Below, in pieces: positions 19,316 to 29,554 of a stretch of 41,788 nt of DNA (position 1 is the stretch's first letter; each line of letters opens with the position of its first letter). Source of the DNA: Opitutaceae bacterium (lineage in GTDB: Bacteria; Verrucomicrobiota; Verrucomicrobiia; Opitutales; Opitutaceae). The notes beneath the pieces were generated by a model. It searched no databases, had not been told where the DNA came from, and saw only the letters and a list, made by a program, of their open reading frames with translations. The stretch lies in the NCBI GenBank assembly GCA_028688225.1, contig JAQTYQ010000022.1:1-41788 (forward strand), given 5' to 3'. Both the position numbers and the translations under genes were made by a program.

Positions 19316-20425
19316 ATGCCCACCTTGGCGGAAAACCGTCCGGTCGCCACCCGGCGACGTTACTGGGTGCCCGGGCTTTCGCAGAATCCGGACACGCGCT
19401 CCATCCAGGTCGGCCTGATCTGGACCGTGCTGGTGCACCTGCTGTTGCTCCTGCTGGCCCCCGAGCTGCTGCGCGAGGAATTCTCCCCCGGACGGTTTGT
19501 ACGGCCCGGGACCAGTGCGCGCACGTTTGACATCGAAATCTCGCCCGACCTGTTCCAGCCCAAGGCCGCCCCGACCCCCGACCGGTTTGTCGAGACCAAT
19601 CCCGACGCCAACAACAACATTCCGGACAACACCACGAACTTCGCCGCGCAAAACCAGCAGGCCGCGCAGCCGGAGCCCGACAAGAACAGCACCCTGCACA
19701 TGCCCAAGACGGAGGGGCAGAAGGACGTCCAGAACGACTCGCAGATCGTCACCGGCCAGCTGCAAAAGCCCGAACTCAACAAGCCCAGCCCGCCCATGCA
19801 ACAACAGCAGGCCGTCGAGGCGCGGCCAGGCGAGGCGCAGCGGAAGCAGGAAGTGCCCCTGCCGGGCTACCTCAAATCCTCGGGCAGCAATCAGGACGCC
19901 TTTGGCACGGAAGCCGTGAAACTGCCCGAACCCTCGACCGGCGCCGACACGTATGTCCAGGGCGACAAGAACGCGCAGAGTCCCGCCGGCAGTGGCGTTC
20001 AGGCCTCGCCGGAAGTGCGCCCGGAGCCCATGCCGCGCCCGCGACTCACCCAAGTCCGCCCCGGCATCCTGCAGGAGCGCCAGACCGGCGTGTCCAACGC
20101 GGGCGTCATCGGCGTCGACGCGCACTTCAGCCAGTTCGGCGATTATCTGCAGGAGCTGATCGACATCGTCCAGATCAAGTGGGACGGCATCCTCGGCAGC
20201 AGCCGGGTCTCGCCGGCGCGCAGCCATGTGCTGATCAGTTTCCGCCTCAACTCGCAGGGGGAGATCGCCGAGATCCTCAAGGTCGAGGGCGACGCCGGCG
20301 ACTACGGCACCAACGCGGCGCTGAGCGCCATCCGCGAGCCGGCGCCCTACCGGCCCTGGACCAAGGAGATGGTCGCCGTGCTCGGAAACGACCAGGTGAT
20401 CACTTTCAATTTTCATTACTGGTGA
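19316..20425 (+). CDS. TonB/TolA-like single-pass envelope protein
   Basis: A 369-residue protein with one membrane helix near residues 34-52 (VGLIWTVLVHLLLLLLAPELL), a long Gln/Pro/Asn-rich linker (about 60-255) and a C-terminal domain of about 105 residues that has the TonB/TolA C-terminal pattern: VLISFRLNSQGEIAEILKVEGD followed by an AALSAIREPAPYRPW helix and a closing strand. This architecture is that of proteins that span the periplasm. There is no Pro-Lys/Pro-Glu repeat, so a TolA-like role is as likely as TonB. The ATG at 19301, overlapping maf, is an alternative start; I take 19316, one base after the maf stop. Its own ExbB/ExbD are not adjacent; tolQ/tolR are 14 kb away. Confidence 0.75.
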   Translation: MPTLAENRPVATRRRYWVPGLSQNPDTRSIQVGLIWTVLVHLLLLLLAPELLREEFSPGRFVRPGTSARTFDIEISPDLFQPKAAPTPDRFVETNPDANNNIPDNTTNFAAQNQQAAQPEPDKNSTLHMPKTEGQKDVQNDSQIVTGQLQKPELNKPSPPMQQQQAVEARPGEAQRKQEVPLPGYLKSSGSNQDAFGTEAVKLPEPSTGADTYVQGDKNAQSPAGSGVQASPEVRPEPMPRPRLTQVRPGILQERQTGVSNAGVIGVDAHFSQFGDYLQELIDIVQIKWDGILGSSRVSPARSHVLISFRLNSQGEIAEILKVEGDAGDYGTNAALSAIREPAPYRPWTKEMVAVLGNDQVITFNFHYW

Positions 20426-21183
20426 GCGCACCCTCCGCGGAGTTTTGGGACCGGCTGCCCCTGGGGGGCGGCGTGCGCCTGATCACCCGGGACGAAAACG
20501 GCGTCGCGGCTTTCGCCAAGCCGGCGGGCGTGCTCTCGCACCCCAACTCGCCCAAGGATGAGCCGCGTGCGCTGCTGACCTGCGCCTACGATCCGGCGCA
20601 GGAATGCTTCGGCTGGACCGGGCCGGACGGCAGCGCGCACCGACTCTGGCTGCTGAACCGCCTCGATTCGGCGACGTCCGGCGTCATCCTCGCCGCCGCG
20701 CGGGAAACCGCCGCCCGGAGAATCAAAGAACAGTTTGTCCGCCGGCAGGTGCACAAGGCTTACCTGGCGCTGGTCTTCGGCGTGCCGCGCGCGGTCCGGG
20801 GCCGCTGGCGCGACCGGCTGGCCGTCGAAAAGCGCCGCGGCACCATCCGCACCAGTCCGGCCGGATCGCTGCCGGCGGAGGCGCAGTTCAGGGTGCTCCG
20901 GCAGCGCCCGGGGCCGCCGCCGCTCGCGCTCGTGCAGCTCGATCCGCAGACCGGCCGCAGCCATCAACTGCGGGTGCAATGCGCCCGGCGGGGGCTGCCG
21001 ATCGTGGGCGACCAGACCTACGGCGACTTCCGGCTCAACCGGCAATTTGCCCGGACCACCGGTTGCAGGCGCCTTTTCCTGCACTCGCTGGAGACGCGCT
21101 TCCGCTACGAACTGGGCGGCCGAACCTTCGAGTTTGCCGCGACCGCGCCGCCCCCCCCGGAGTTCGCCGCCGCGGTGCACTGA
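20422..21183 (+). CDS. RluA-family pseudouridine synthase
   Basis: A 253-residue RNA-modifying enzyme that isomerises uridine in rRNA or tRNA. The catalytic motif reads LLNRLDSATSGVILAA, with the essential Asp in RLDxxTSG; the usual His before Arg is Asn. Further family features are KPAGVLSHPN, the HKAYLALVFG strand, and LDPQTGRSHQLRVQCARRGLPIVGDQTYGD. There is no S4 RNA-binding domain at the N-terminus. I choose GTG at 20422, whose last bases overlap the stop of the previous gene (GTGA); the frame open further upstream is an antiframe of that gene. The tight overlap indicates one operon with maf and the TonB/TolA-like gene. Confidence 0.9.
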   Translation: MSAPSAEFWDRLPLGGGVRLITRDENGVAAFAKPAGVLSHPNSPKDEPRALLTCAYDPAQECFGWTGPDGSAHRLWLLNRLDSATSGVILAAARETAARRIKEQFVRRQVHKAYLALVFGVPRAVRGRWRDRLAVEKRRGTIRTSPAGSLPAEAQFRVLRQRPGPPPLALVQLDPQTGRSHQLRVQCARRGLPIVGDQTYGDFRLNRQFARTTGCRRLFLHSLETRFRYELGGRTFEFAATAPPPPEFAAAVH

Positions 21184-21354
21184 GCGGGATCCATGCAGTC
21201 GAGTGTAGCAGCCGACGTCAGCAGGCTGTCGGGAGGTGAATCGCCGCCAACCCTCAGCCTCATGACCTTGGCTGCTACGCGGTCTGGCGAATTTCGGCTC
21301 CTGGAATCCGGCTGAACGCACGCCGCCGCGGTGAGCTGCGCCGCCGGCCTCCGG

Positions 21355-22233
21355 TCAATCGCTCCGCGCGTGCAACCCCTTCCGGGCATAATGGCGGGTC
21401 ATCGCCGCATCGAGACCGTGCAGGACCACCAGCCCGAGGGCGATCAGGATCCAGTACCGCCGGGTGTGCGGCACGCCCCGGCCCAGGAGCAGGTGGAAGA
21501 GGGGCCACAATACCAGGGTCAGCCAGAGGTAGGCCGCACCCAGCAGCTCCACCACGGCAAAGCCTTTGAAACCCAGGTACCAATTGCCCCAGCCGGGGAA
21601 GAGAAAGGATAGGATTCCGGCCACCAGCGACGATTTCAGGGCCACCCCGCATTCGGGGCACTTGCGCGGGAAGTCTTTCACCACACTGAAGCACTGCGGG
21701 CAGAGGTTTTCTGCGCCGGTGGCCTCCGGCGCGCCGGCGGGGCAGGGGAGCTTGACCAGATCGGTCAGCAGGGTGTGCAAAAATTTGCGATCCGCCCGCG
21801 GCATGTAGGTGAAGTCCAGCTGGCGGCCGTCGCGCAGGGCCAGCCGGCAGTAACCTTTCGGCGTGGCTTCCACCCCGGCGATGGCGGAATAGGCGATCTG
21901 GGAGACGAGGTCGAGGGGATGCTTCCGGACGTTGATCTGGATGAGCAGCAGCCGGACGTTGGTGAAGACGAGGGCGCGCCGGTTCAGGAAGTACGCCGCC
22001 CAGTCGGTGAAGAAACCCTCGGTCGTGCTGAGCGGCGAACCGTGGGTGAGGAAATGGACCCGTTCGCCCGGCTGCAGGATGCGGATCAGACGCGGATCGA
22101 CCGCCTTGAGCAGCCGGAACCGTTTGCGCGAACGCCGGCGGGCCCGCCAGCCCTCGGTGGTGAGCATCTGTTTGAATTCGTAGGGCGACCCCTTCTGCTC
22201 CTTGGTCAGGACGTCCTCAAAGCGGCGCGTCAT
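21355..22233 (-). CDS. Zinc-ribbon membrane protein of unknown function
   Basis: A 293-residue protein I do not recognise. The N-terminal half (about 40-170) looks like a small beta-rich PH-like domain: ILQPGERVHFLTHG, RALVFTNVRLLLIQ and LALRDGRQLDFTYM. A four-Cys zinc ribbon follows (CPQCFSVVKDFPRKCPECG), then two or three membrane segments (AGILSFLFPGWGNWYLGF, ELLGAAYLWLTLVLWPLF, YWILIALGLVVLHG). The start could be the ATG at 22233 (MTRRFEDVLTKEQ) or at 22314; I take the shorter. It is divergent from the DAHP synthase gene. The PH-plus-ribbon layout hints at an envelope or sensing role, but this is inference only. Confidence 0.7.
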   Translation of the reverse strand: MTRRFEDVLTKEQKGSPYEFKQMLTTEGWRARRRSRKRFRLLKAVDPRLIRILQPGERVHFLTHGSPLSTTEGFFTDWAAYFLNRRALVFTNVRLLLIQINVRKHPLDLVSQIAYSAIAGVEATPKGYCRLALRDGRQLDFTYMPRADRKFLHTLLTDLVKLPCPAGAPEATGAENLCPQCFSVVKDFPRKCPECGVALKSSLVAGILSFLFPGWGNWYLGFKGFAVVELLGAAYLWLTLVLWPLFHLLLGRGVPHTRRYWILIALGLVVLHGLDAAMTRHYARKGLHARSD

Positions 22234-22448
22234 CTGGAGCGCCTCGGAAGCATATTCGATGGCAGGGCGGGATCCACCCTGCGCCGTAGGCCAGGCTGCG
22301 AAAGTTCTGCCCATGGGAGGAAAGGAGTTGCCCCTCTTTGTCCCGTCCGGCTCGAAAATGCCAGCGAAAATTGGCCGCGCCCCGGGGCGGGCGGTCTTTC
22401 TCCAGTTGCACGGCGGCGCAATCCCGGGCTAGGCTGACGCCCTCCGCC

Positions 22449-23486
22449 ATGATCCTGCCCAAGGCCAATCGGCTCACCCCCGCCCAGGTCCGCGAAATCA
22501 CCGCCATCGCGGAATCCTTCGGCTGCCGCATCCAGCCGATCGTCGGGGCGGTGCGCACGATCTACGCCATCGTGGGCGACGAGCGCGACGAGCTGATGAT
22601 CAACCGGCTCGAGGGCCTGCCGTACGTCGAGCGGATCGACCGCATCCAGTCGCCGTTCAAGCTGATGGACATCCGTTCGGACCTCGCGACGCACCGGATC
22701 ACGATCGGCGGGGTGACCTTGGGCCGCAAGCTGCTCGTCATCGCCGGCCAGTGCACGATCGATCCCAAAAATCCCAACTATTTTTACGAGACGGCGCAGG
22801 CGGTGAAAGAGGCCGGGGCCCAGGTCCTGCGGGGTGGAGTCTGGAAGCCGCGCACCAATCCCTACGCGTTCCAAGGCGACGACAAGTCGCTCGACATTCT
22901 TCTGGAAGCCTCGCGCCGCACCGGTCTGCCGGTGGATACCGAGGTGATGGACGAGGACCAGCTCAAGCTCGCCCTCGATGCCGGCGTGCCGATGCTCCAG
23001 GTCGGAGCGCGCAACGCCCTGAACTATTCGCTCCTCCGCCGGATCGGCGCCGCGGTGGCCGGGCGTCCGACCATCGTGCTGCTCAAGCGCAGCCTGCACA
23101 TGGGCACGCTCCACGAATTCATCTCCGCCGCCGAGTACATCGCCAATTTCGGGAACCCCAACATCATCCTCTGCCCGCGCGGAACGGCGCCGGCGCTCGA
23201 CGGCTACCGCAATCATCCCGACGAATCGATCGTGCCGCTGCTCAAGGAGCGCACTTGGGCGCCGGTGGTGGTCGATCCCTCGCACTCGGTCGGCAAGGCC
23301 GCGTACGTCCCGGCCTGCGCGCTGGCGGCGGTGGCCTACGGCGCGGACGGCCTGTGCATCGAGTCCCACGTGCAGCCCAGCAAGGGCATTGGCGATGATC
23401 CCAAACAGGCCCTCACGCCGGCGATGCTGGCCGTGACCATCCGCTTGGCGCGCGAAGTCTGGAAGCTGCGCCGGGCGGTGAAGTAG
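22449..23486 (+). CDS. Divergent type I-beta DAHP synthase
   Basis: A 345-residue enzyme of the family that joins phosphoenolpyruvate and erythrose-4-phosphate in the first step of aromatic amino acid synthesis. An N-terminal ferredoxin-like domain (about 1-68) precedes the TIM barrel, as in the Thermotoga-type enzymes. The likely metal ligands are all present: Cys-102 (IAGQC), His-279 (VVDPSHSVG), Glu-305 (CIESHVQP) and Asp-316/317. KPRTNPYAFQG gives the PEP-phosphate Lys and Arg. Two spots differ from the usual family text: AGPCS is AGQCT, and the LCERG segment is LCPRG followed by an unusual loop (APALDGYRNHPDES). It may be a true DAHP synthase or a related activity. The start is the ATG at 22449; the open frame further upstream is not family-like. 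Confidence 0.88.
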   Translation: MILPKANRLTPAQVREITAIAESFGCRIQPIVGAVRTIYAIVGDERDELMINRLEGLPYVERIDRIQSPFKLMDIRSDLATHRITIGGVTLGRKLLVIAGQCTIDPKNPNYFYETAQAVKEAGAQVLRGGVWKPRTNPYAFQGDDKSLDILLEASRRTGLPVDTEVMDEDQLKLALDAGVPMLQVGARNALNYSLLRRIGAAVAGRPTIVLLKRSLHMGTLHEFISAAEYIANFGNPNIILCPRGTAPALDGYRNHPDESIVPLLKERTWAPVVVDPSHSVGKAAYVPACALAAVAYGADGLCIESHVQPSKGIGDDPKQALTPAMLAVTIRLAREVWKLRRAVK

Positions 23487-23501
23487 GGCCGGGCGGAAAA
23501 T

Positions 23502-23524
23502 CGGGGATTAACCTAAATTCCCCG
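23502..23524 (+). terminator. Hairpin after the DAHP synthase gene
   Basis: CGGGGA (23502-23507) pairs with TCCCCG (23519-23524) around an AT-rich loop, with extra TTA/TAA pairing possible inside. It lies just past the stop codon. No T-run follows, so factor-independent termination is only possible. Confidence 0.4.
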
Positions 23525-23555
23525 GATCAAACTCGTCACTGAGAACCATGAAGAG

Positions 23556-23618
23556 GTCGAACCAAGCGGCGGAGGGTACAGCCCGCAAGCTCGCCGACCC
23601 TCACCGCTGCCGTTCGGC
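23556..23618. repeat. attC-like (integron cassette) recombination site
   Basis: A 63-base imperfect inverted repeat. The outer boxes GTCGAAC (23556-23562) and GTTCGGC (23612-23618) pair along all seven bases (one as G-T); inside are GCGG with CCGC and AGGGT with ACCCT. The spacers differ in size between arms (CAA against TGCC, CGG against CA), leaving unpaired bases, as in integron attC sites. Against the attC box rule (RYYYAAC and GTTRRRY) each box has one mismatch, at matching positions. An ATG opens 6 bases later, as is usual for the next cassette gene. No integron integrase is in the window. The call rests on structure only. Confidence 0.45.
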
Positions 23619-23624
23619 AGAATC

Positions 23625-23729
23625 ATGAAACCCACCCATCCAATTGACCACGCTACACTGCCTACGATGGAAGAAGCGAAGGAACGTATCCAAGCGGCTT
23701 ACTCCGCTTCTTCCGTCATGGCGTCGTAG
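23625..23729 (+). CDS. Short ORF (34 aa) after the attC-like site
   Basis: ATG at 23625 begins 34 codons (MKPTHPIDHATLPTMEEAKE, then RIQAAYSASSVMAS) and the end overlaps the 3' end of the convergent aldolase-like gene by 31 bases. No family is recognised. It could be a truncated cassette gene or chance. A 10-base inverted repeat (GGAAGAAGCG near 23669 with CGCTTCTTCC at 23705) lies inside it and spans the stop of the minus-strand gene, so this segment may be a terminator rather than a coding sequence. Confidence 0.2.
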   Translation: MKPTHPIDHATLPTMEEAKERIQAAYSASSVMAS

Positions 23730-24706
23730 AACTCCAGGATGTCACCCTTCGCCCCATCGAGTGCAGCCTGCTTGAACTTGATGGCGGCGCGCGGGTGCTG
23801 GTTCAACATGCCGGTGAGCAAATACGGCAGATCGTAGCCCCACCGCAGTTTTGAGCGCAGCGGCGTGATGCTGCGCTGCACACATTCCAGGACGGGGCGG
23901 AGATCGTATTTCGGATTGTGCAGAAAGGAGATGAGCAGTTCCATCGGGCAATTGCCCGCGCCGCGCCCCAGGCCGGCCATGGTGCCGTCGAGAAAGTTCG
24001 CGCCCGTGATGATGCCCTCGATGGTGTTGGCAAAGGCCAGGTGCTGGTTGTCGTGCATGTGGACCCCCACCTCCTTGCCCGCCGCCTTGCAGTGGTGCAG
24101 GTATTTCCTGACCAGATAGTGCACCTGCTCGCTGTACAGCGCGCCAAAGCTGTCCACGACATAAATGACCTTGGCCTCGGACTTGGCGAGCATGCCCAAT
24201 CCTTCGTCCAGCTCGTGATCAGGCACGATCGAGACCGCCATGAGGTTGACGGTCGTTTCGTAGCCCTTGTCGTGCGCGTCCTTGACCATGTCCAGCGCGG
24301 TCGGGATCTGATTGATGTACGTGGCTACGCGAATCATATCCACGATGGATTCCTTCTTGGGTGGAATGTCTTCCCGGTAATCGCAACGCTCGGCGTCGGC
24401 CATGACGCTGAGCTTCAAATCCGTCTGGTTGTCGCCCACGATGCGACGCAGGTCTTCCTCGAGGCAATACTTCCAGTTGCCGTACTCGCCAGCCTTGATG
24501 CCACGGCGCGAAGCCTTGTAACCCAGTTCCATATAGTCCACGCCGCCCGCCACGCAGGCGTCATAAACCGCCCGCACGATCTGGTCCTCAAAATGGTGGT
24601 TGTTCATCAAACCGCCGTCGCGGATGGTGCAATCGAACACTTTGATTTCGGACCGGTAGGAAAGCCAGCGGCCGGTCGCGGTGTCTTTGATTTTCGGGGT
24701 TTTCAT
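23699..24706 (-). CDS. DRE-TIM metallolyase-like (HMGL/aldolase) protein
   Basis: A 335-residue TIM-barrel protein of the group that includes HMG-CoA lyase, 2-isopropylmalate synthase and 4-hydroxy-2-oxovalerate aldolase. Visible signatures: VFDCTIRDGG (residues 23-32, the metal-binding Asp and catalytic Arg of the DRE motif), VDYMELGYKAS, IYVVDSFGALY and the HMHDNQHLAFANTIEG stretch with the two metal-binding histidines. It is closest in layout to the 4-hydroxy-2-oxovalerate aldolase branch, but it lacks a C-terminal communication domain and has no acylating aldehyde dehydrogenase next to it. The substrate is therefore unknown. It lies 100 bases downstream of mutS on the same strand and shows somewhat lower GC than its neighbours. 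Confidence 0.8.
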   Translation of the reverse strand: MKTPKIKDTATGRWLSYRSEIKVFDCTIRDGGLMNNHHFEDQIVRAVYDACVAGGVDYMELGYKASRRGIKAGEYGNWKYCLEEDLRRIVGDNQTDLKLSVMADAERCDYREDIPPKKESIVDMIRVATYINQIPTALDMVKDAHDKGYETTVNLMAVSIVPDHELDEGLGMLAKSEAKVIYVVDSFGALYSEQVHYLVRKYLHHCKAAGKEVGVHMHDNQHLAFANTIEGIITGANFLDGTMAGLGRGAGNCPMELLISFLHNPKYDLRPVLECVQRSITPLRSKLRWGYDLPYLLTGMLNQHPRAAIKFKQAALDGAKGDILEFYDAMTEEAE

Positions 24707-24806
24707 GGAAGGTGCCAGCAGGTTGAAGCGAGAGGATCCGGATGTTCATCCTGAACTTCAGGGCGAATGAACAGAAGAAAAAGCGCGGGAGTGCGCCGCC
24801 GGCCGG

Positions 24807-27398
<2,592 letters not shown>

Positions 27399-27406
27399 GG
27401 GTGAAC

Positions 27407-27514
27407 TCCCAGAGAAACAGAGAACACGGGGGTTTTTGGCGAGTAGATTATGCGCCGGATGCCTTTGGGGTTGAGCCTTGGTTGGCTCTGTGCTCTCCGT
27501 GCCTTCGTGGTTAA
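27407..27514. repeat. Imperfect inverted repeat of the CTCTGTG/CACAGAG type
   Basis: CCCAGAGAAACAGAGAACACG at 27409-27429 region is answered by CTCTGTGCTCTCCGTGCC at 27486-27503. A related CTCTGTGCTCTCTCTGCC occurs at 2882. These words are of a kind dispersed through many environmental genomes. The right arm runs into the start region of the hydrolase gene, which is why a longer N-terminus appears open there. Confidence 0.5.
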
Positions 27515-28292
27515 TCTATCTCATCGCGACTTGGGCGGCGCGGGCCGGCCGCCCCTGGTGATCCTGCATGGCTTTCTCGGGTCCTCGCGCAACTGGCAGA
27601 CGACGGGGGCCGGCCTGGCCTCCCGTTTTCACGTCTGCGCGCTCGATCTCCGGAACCACGGCCGCTCGCCGCATGCGCCGGAGATGACCTATGCGGCCAT
27701 CGGGGAGGACGTGCTGGCGTGGATGGACGCGCAAAACCTGCCGCGGGCGGCGCTGCTGGGACACAGCATGGGAGGCAAGGTGGCCATGCGCCTGGCCTGC
27801 CGCCAGCCGCAGCGCGTCGCGCGGCTGATCGTCGTGGACATCGCGCCCAAGGACTATACCGGCCAGACCCAGCGGGCGGAGCTGGCGGCGATGAACGAGC
27901 TGCCGCTGGCCGGCCTGCGCTCGCGGACCGAGGCCGAACACCGGTTCGCCGCCCGCGTGGACGACTGGGCGATGCGCAAGTTTCTGGCCACGAATCTCGA
28001 ACGGGAGTCCGAAGGCCGATGGCGCTGGATCGTCAATCTGCCCGTGCTGACCGCGGCGCTGCCGGAGCTGGTGAAAAATCCGCTGGCGCCCGACGACCAT
28101 TTCGCCGGTCCCGCGCAATTCATCCTCGGCGGCAAATCCCGCTTCGTGTCGCCCGGGGATCACGCCGCCATCCGCCGGCATTTTCCGGCCGTCCGCCTGG
28201 ATGTGTTGCCGACGTCAGGCCACAATCCGCACATCGAGCTGCGGGAGGAGTTTGTGCGACTGGTGGCGGGATCAGACCAAAGGCCACGCTGA
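27507..28292 (+). CDS. Alpha/beta hydrolase, YbfF-type esterase
   Basis: A 261-residue hydrolase with the full family pattern: oxyanion region VILHGFLGSSRNWQ, LDLRNHGRSPHAP, nucleophile elbow LLGHSMGGKVAMRLA, and the catalytic His in LPTSGHNPHIELREEF. The Asp of the triad is probably in the segment before that, near FILGGKSRF. The text matches the small esterase group around E. coli YbfF, with acyl-ester substrates. The frame is open to an ATG at 27450, but that stretch is repeat DNA; the GTG at 27507 starts VNLSHRDLGGAGRPPLVILH, which matches where homologues begin. It is followed by the PhyH gene, probably under separate control. Confidence 0.85.
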   Translation: MVNLSHRDLGGAGRPPLVILHGFLGSSRNWQTTGAGLASRFHVCALDLRNHGRSPHAPEMTYAAIGEDVLAWMDAQNLPRAALLGHSMGGKVAMRLACRQPQRVARLIVVDIAPKDYTGQTQRAELAAMNELPLAGLRSRTEAEHRFAARVDDWAMRKFLATNLERESEGRWRWIVNLPVLTAALPELVKNPLAPDDHFAGPAQFILGGKSRFVSPGDHAAIRRHFPAVRLDVLPTSGHNPHIELREEFVRLVAGSDQRPR

Positions 28293-28451
28293 AGCCCGGT
28301 CGAGGCGGGATTTCACATCGCCCGCCTCCCACGCGCCGGTGCGGACGGGGAAAAATGAGCCTCCCGTTTGACAAGGGGAGAAATCGTGAGATTTTTTTCA
28401 ACGCTCTCTTGGGAGATATACCCCAGCGATCGAACCCCACCAATCCCTCGC
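28293..28451. other. Gap between hydrolase and PhyH genes
   Basis: GGCGGG (28306-28311) pairs with CCCGCC about 11 bases later and may end hydrolase transcription. TTGACA at 28368-28373 is a perfect -35 box, but at the normal spacing the sequence is ATTTTT, a poor -10 box. No Shine-Dalgarno sequence precedes the PhyH start. Confidence 0.35.
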
Positions 28452-29399
28452 ATGAACGCTACCCTTCCAAGAATCCTGGCCCACGGATACGAATTGAACG
28501 CCACCGAGGACTCCTTCGGTGAATTGCGGCGCTCGGATGACGTCATGACCGACATGGCGGCATTGCGCGGGCGATTCGCCGAGGATGGCTATCTGTACGT
28601 CCCCGGTTTCCTCGATCGGGCGGAGGTGCACACCGTCCGCGAGCACGTGGCGGAGACGCTGGCGCAAAAGGGATTGCTGGACCCCGCCTATCCCGTGATC
28701 GACATGGTCAAAAAGGAGGGGGCGGACATGGGATTTCTCGCAGACCCCTGGCACGCCATGGAATACATGAATTCCATCGCAAAGCAGAACAAGGCCATGC
28801 AGCGGCTCCTGTATACGGGCCGGATCATCCGGCTTTTTGAAGGCTTCTTTGAAGACAAGGTCCGGCACTTTGATTTCACCTGGGTGCGCACGATGGGCAA
28901 GGGCTTCGGCACGGATTCCCACTGCGATAACGTTTATATGAGCCGCGGCAGCTCCCGCCTGTGCACCCTGTGGGTGCCCTACGGGGACATCTCGTATGAA
29001 ATCGGCGGGCTGATGATCCTGGAAGGATCGCACCGGCAGGATCAGGTGCTGAAGAACTACCTCAATCGCGACGTCGACAAGTACTGCGAAAATCGTCCGG
29101 AGGCCGAGAAGATCAAGTCCGGTGAGATTCCCTGGACGTGGGGGGGCGTGCTCTCGAGCAATCCGTGCACCCTGCGCGCAAATCTCGGCGGACGCTGGCT
29201 GAGCGCGGAGTATCGCATGGGGGACATCCTGATCTTCGGGATGAAGACCGTGCATGCCAGCCTGGATAATCAGACGCCTTATTTCCGGCTTTCCACGGAC
29301 TCGCGCTATCAACCGGCCTCTGACCCCATTGATGAACGCTGGATCGGCGAGCATCCCGTCGGTCACGGGCGGGGGGCGAAAAAGCCGATGATTTGCTGA
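28452..29399 (+). CDS. Phytanoyl-CoA dioxygenase (PhyH) family protein
   Basis: A 315-residue Fe(II)/2-oxoglutarate-dependent oxygenase. The iron-binding triad is His-157 and Asp-159 in DSHCDNVY and His-268 in KTVHASLDN; Arg-279 in YFRLSTDSRYQ would hold 2-oxoglutarate. The N-terminal FAEDGYLYVPGFLDRAEVHT is typical for the family. Members hydroxylate small molecules, lipids or natural products, and the substrate cannot be told from the fold. The upstream frame to 28368 is not family-like; the ATG at 28452 is chosen. No biosynthetic cluster surrounds it, so its role is open. Confidence 0.88.
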   Translation: MNATLPRILAHGYELNATEDSFGELRRSDDVMTDMAALRGRFAEDGYLYVPGFLDRAEVHTVREHVAETLAQKGLLDPAYPVIDMVKKEGADMGFLADPWHAMEYMNSIAKQNKAMQRLLYTGRIIRLFEGFFEDKVRHFDFTWVRTMGKGFGTDSHCDNVYMSRGSSRLCTLWVPYGDISYEIGGLMILEGSHRQDQVLKNYLNRDVDKYCENRPEAEKIKSGEIPWTWGGVLSSNPCTLRANLGGRWLSAEYRMGDILIFGMKTVHASLDNQTPYFRLSTDSRYQPASDPIDERWIGEHPVGHGRGAKKPMIC

Positions 29400-29489
29400 G
29401 CGGCGGGGCGAGGCGGGCCGGAAGCGCGGTTTTTTCCTGTCCGTCGTAGCCCGTAGCGCGGTGTTTTAACCTGCGCTTTTTTTTCACAG

Positions 29490-29516
29490 GTGCGCAGACT
29501 AAAGCTCTGCGCCACG
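29490..29516 (-). repeat. GCGCAGA hairpin repeat, copy 1
   Basis: GCGCAGA (29492-29498) pairs perfectly with TCTGCGC (29506-29512) and is followed by CAC. On the minus strand it reads GTGGCGCAGA-GCTTTAG-TCTGCGC. A related element (GTAGCGCAGGCT-TCC-AGCCTGC) lies at 33301-33323. It stands between the convergent PhyH and permease genes and could terminate either transcript. Confidence 0.55.
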
Positions 29517-29554
29517 ACAGCCGGCCCCTCGCGTCGGCTGCCACAACTCAGCTT

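Noticed and set aside
28368..28396. Promoter for the PhyH gene with TTGACA
   Set aside because: The -35 box is perfect but the base at normal spacing is ATTTTT; without a -10 box it is not listed as a promoter.
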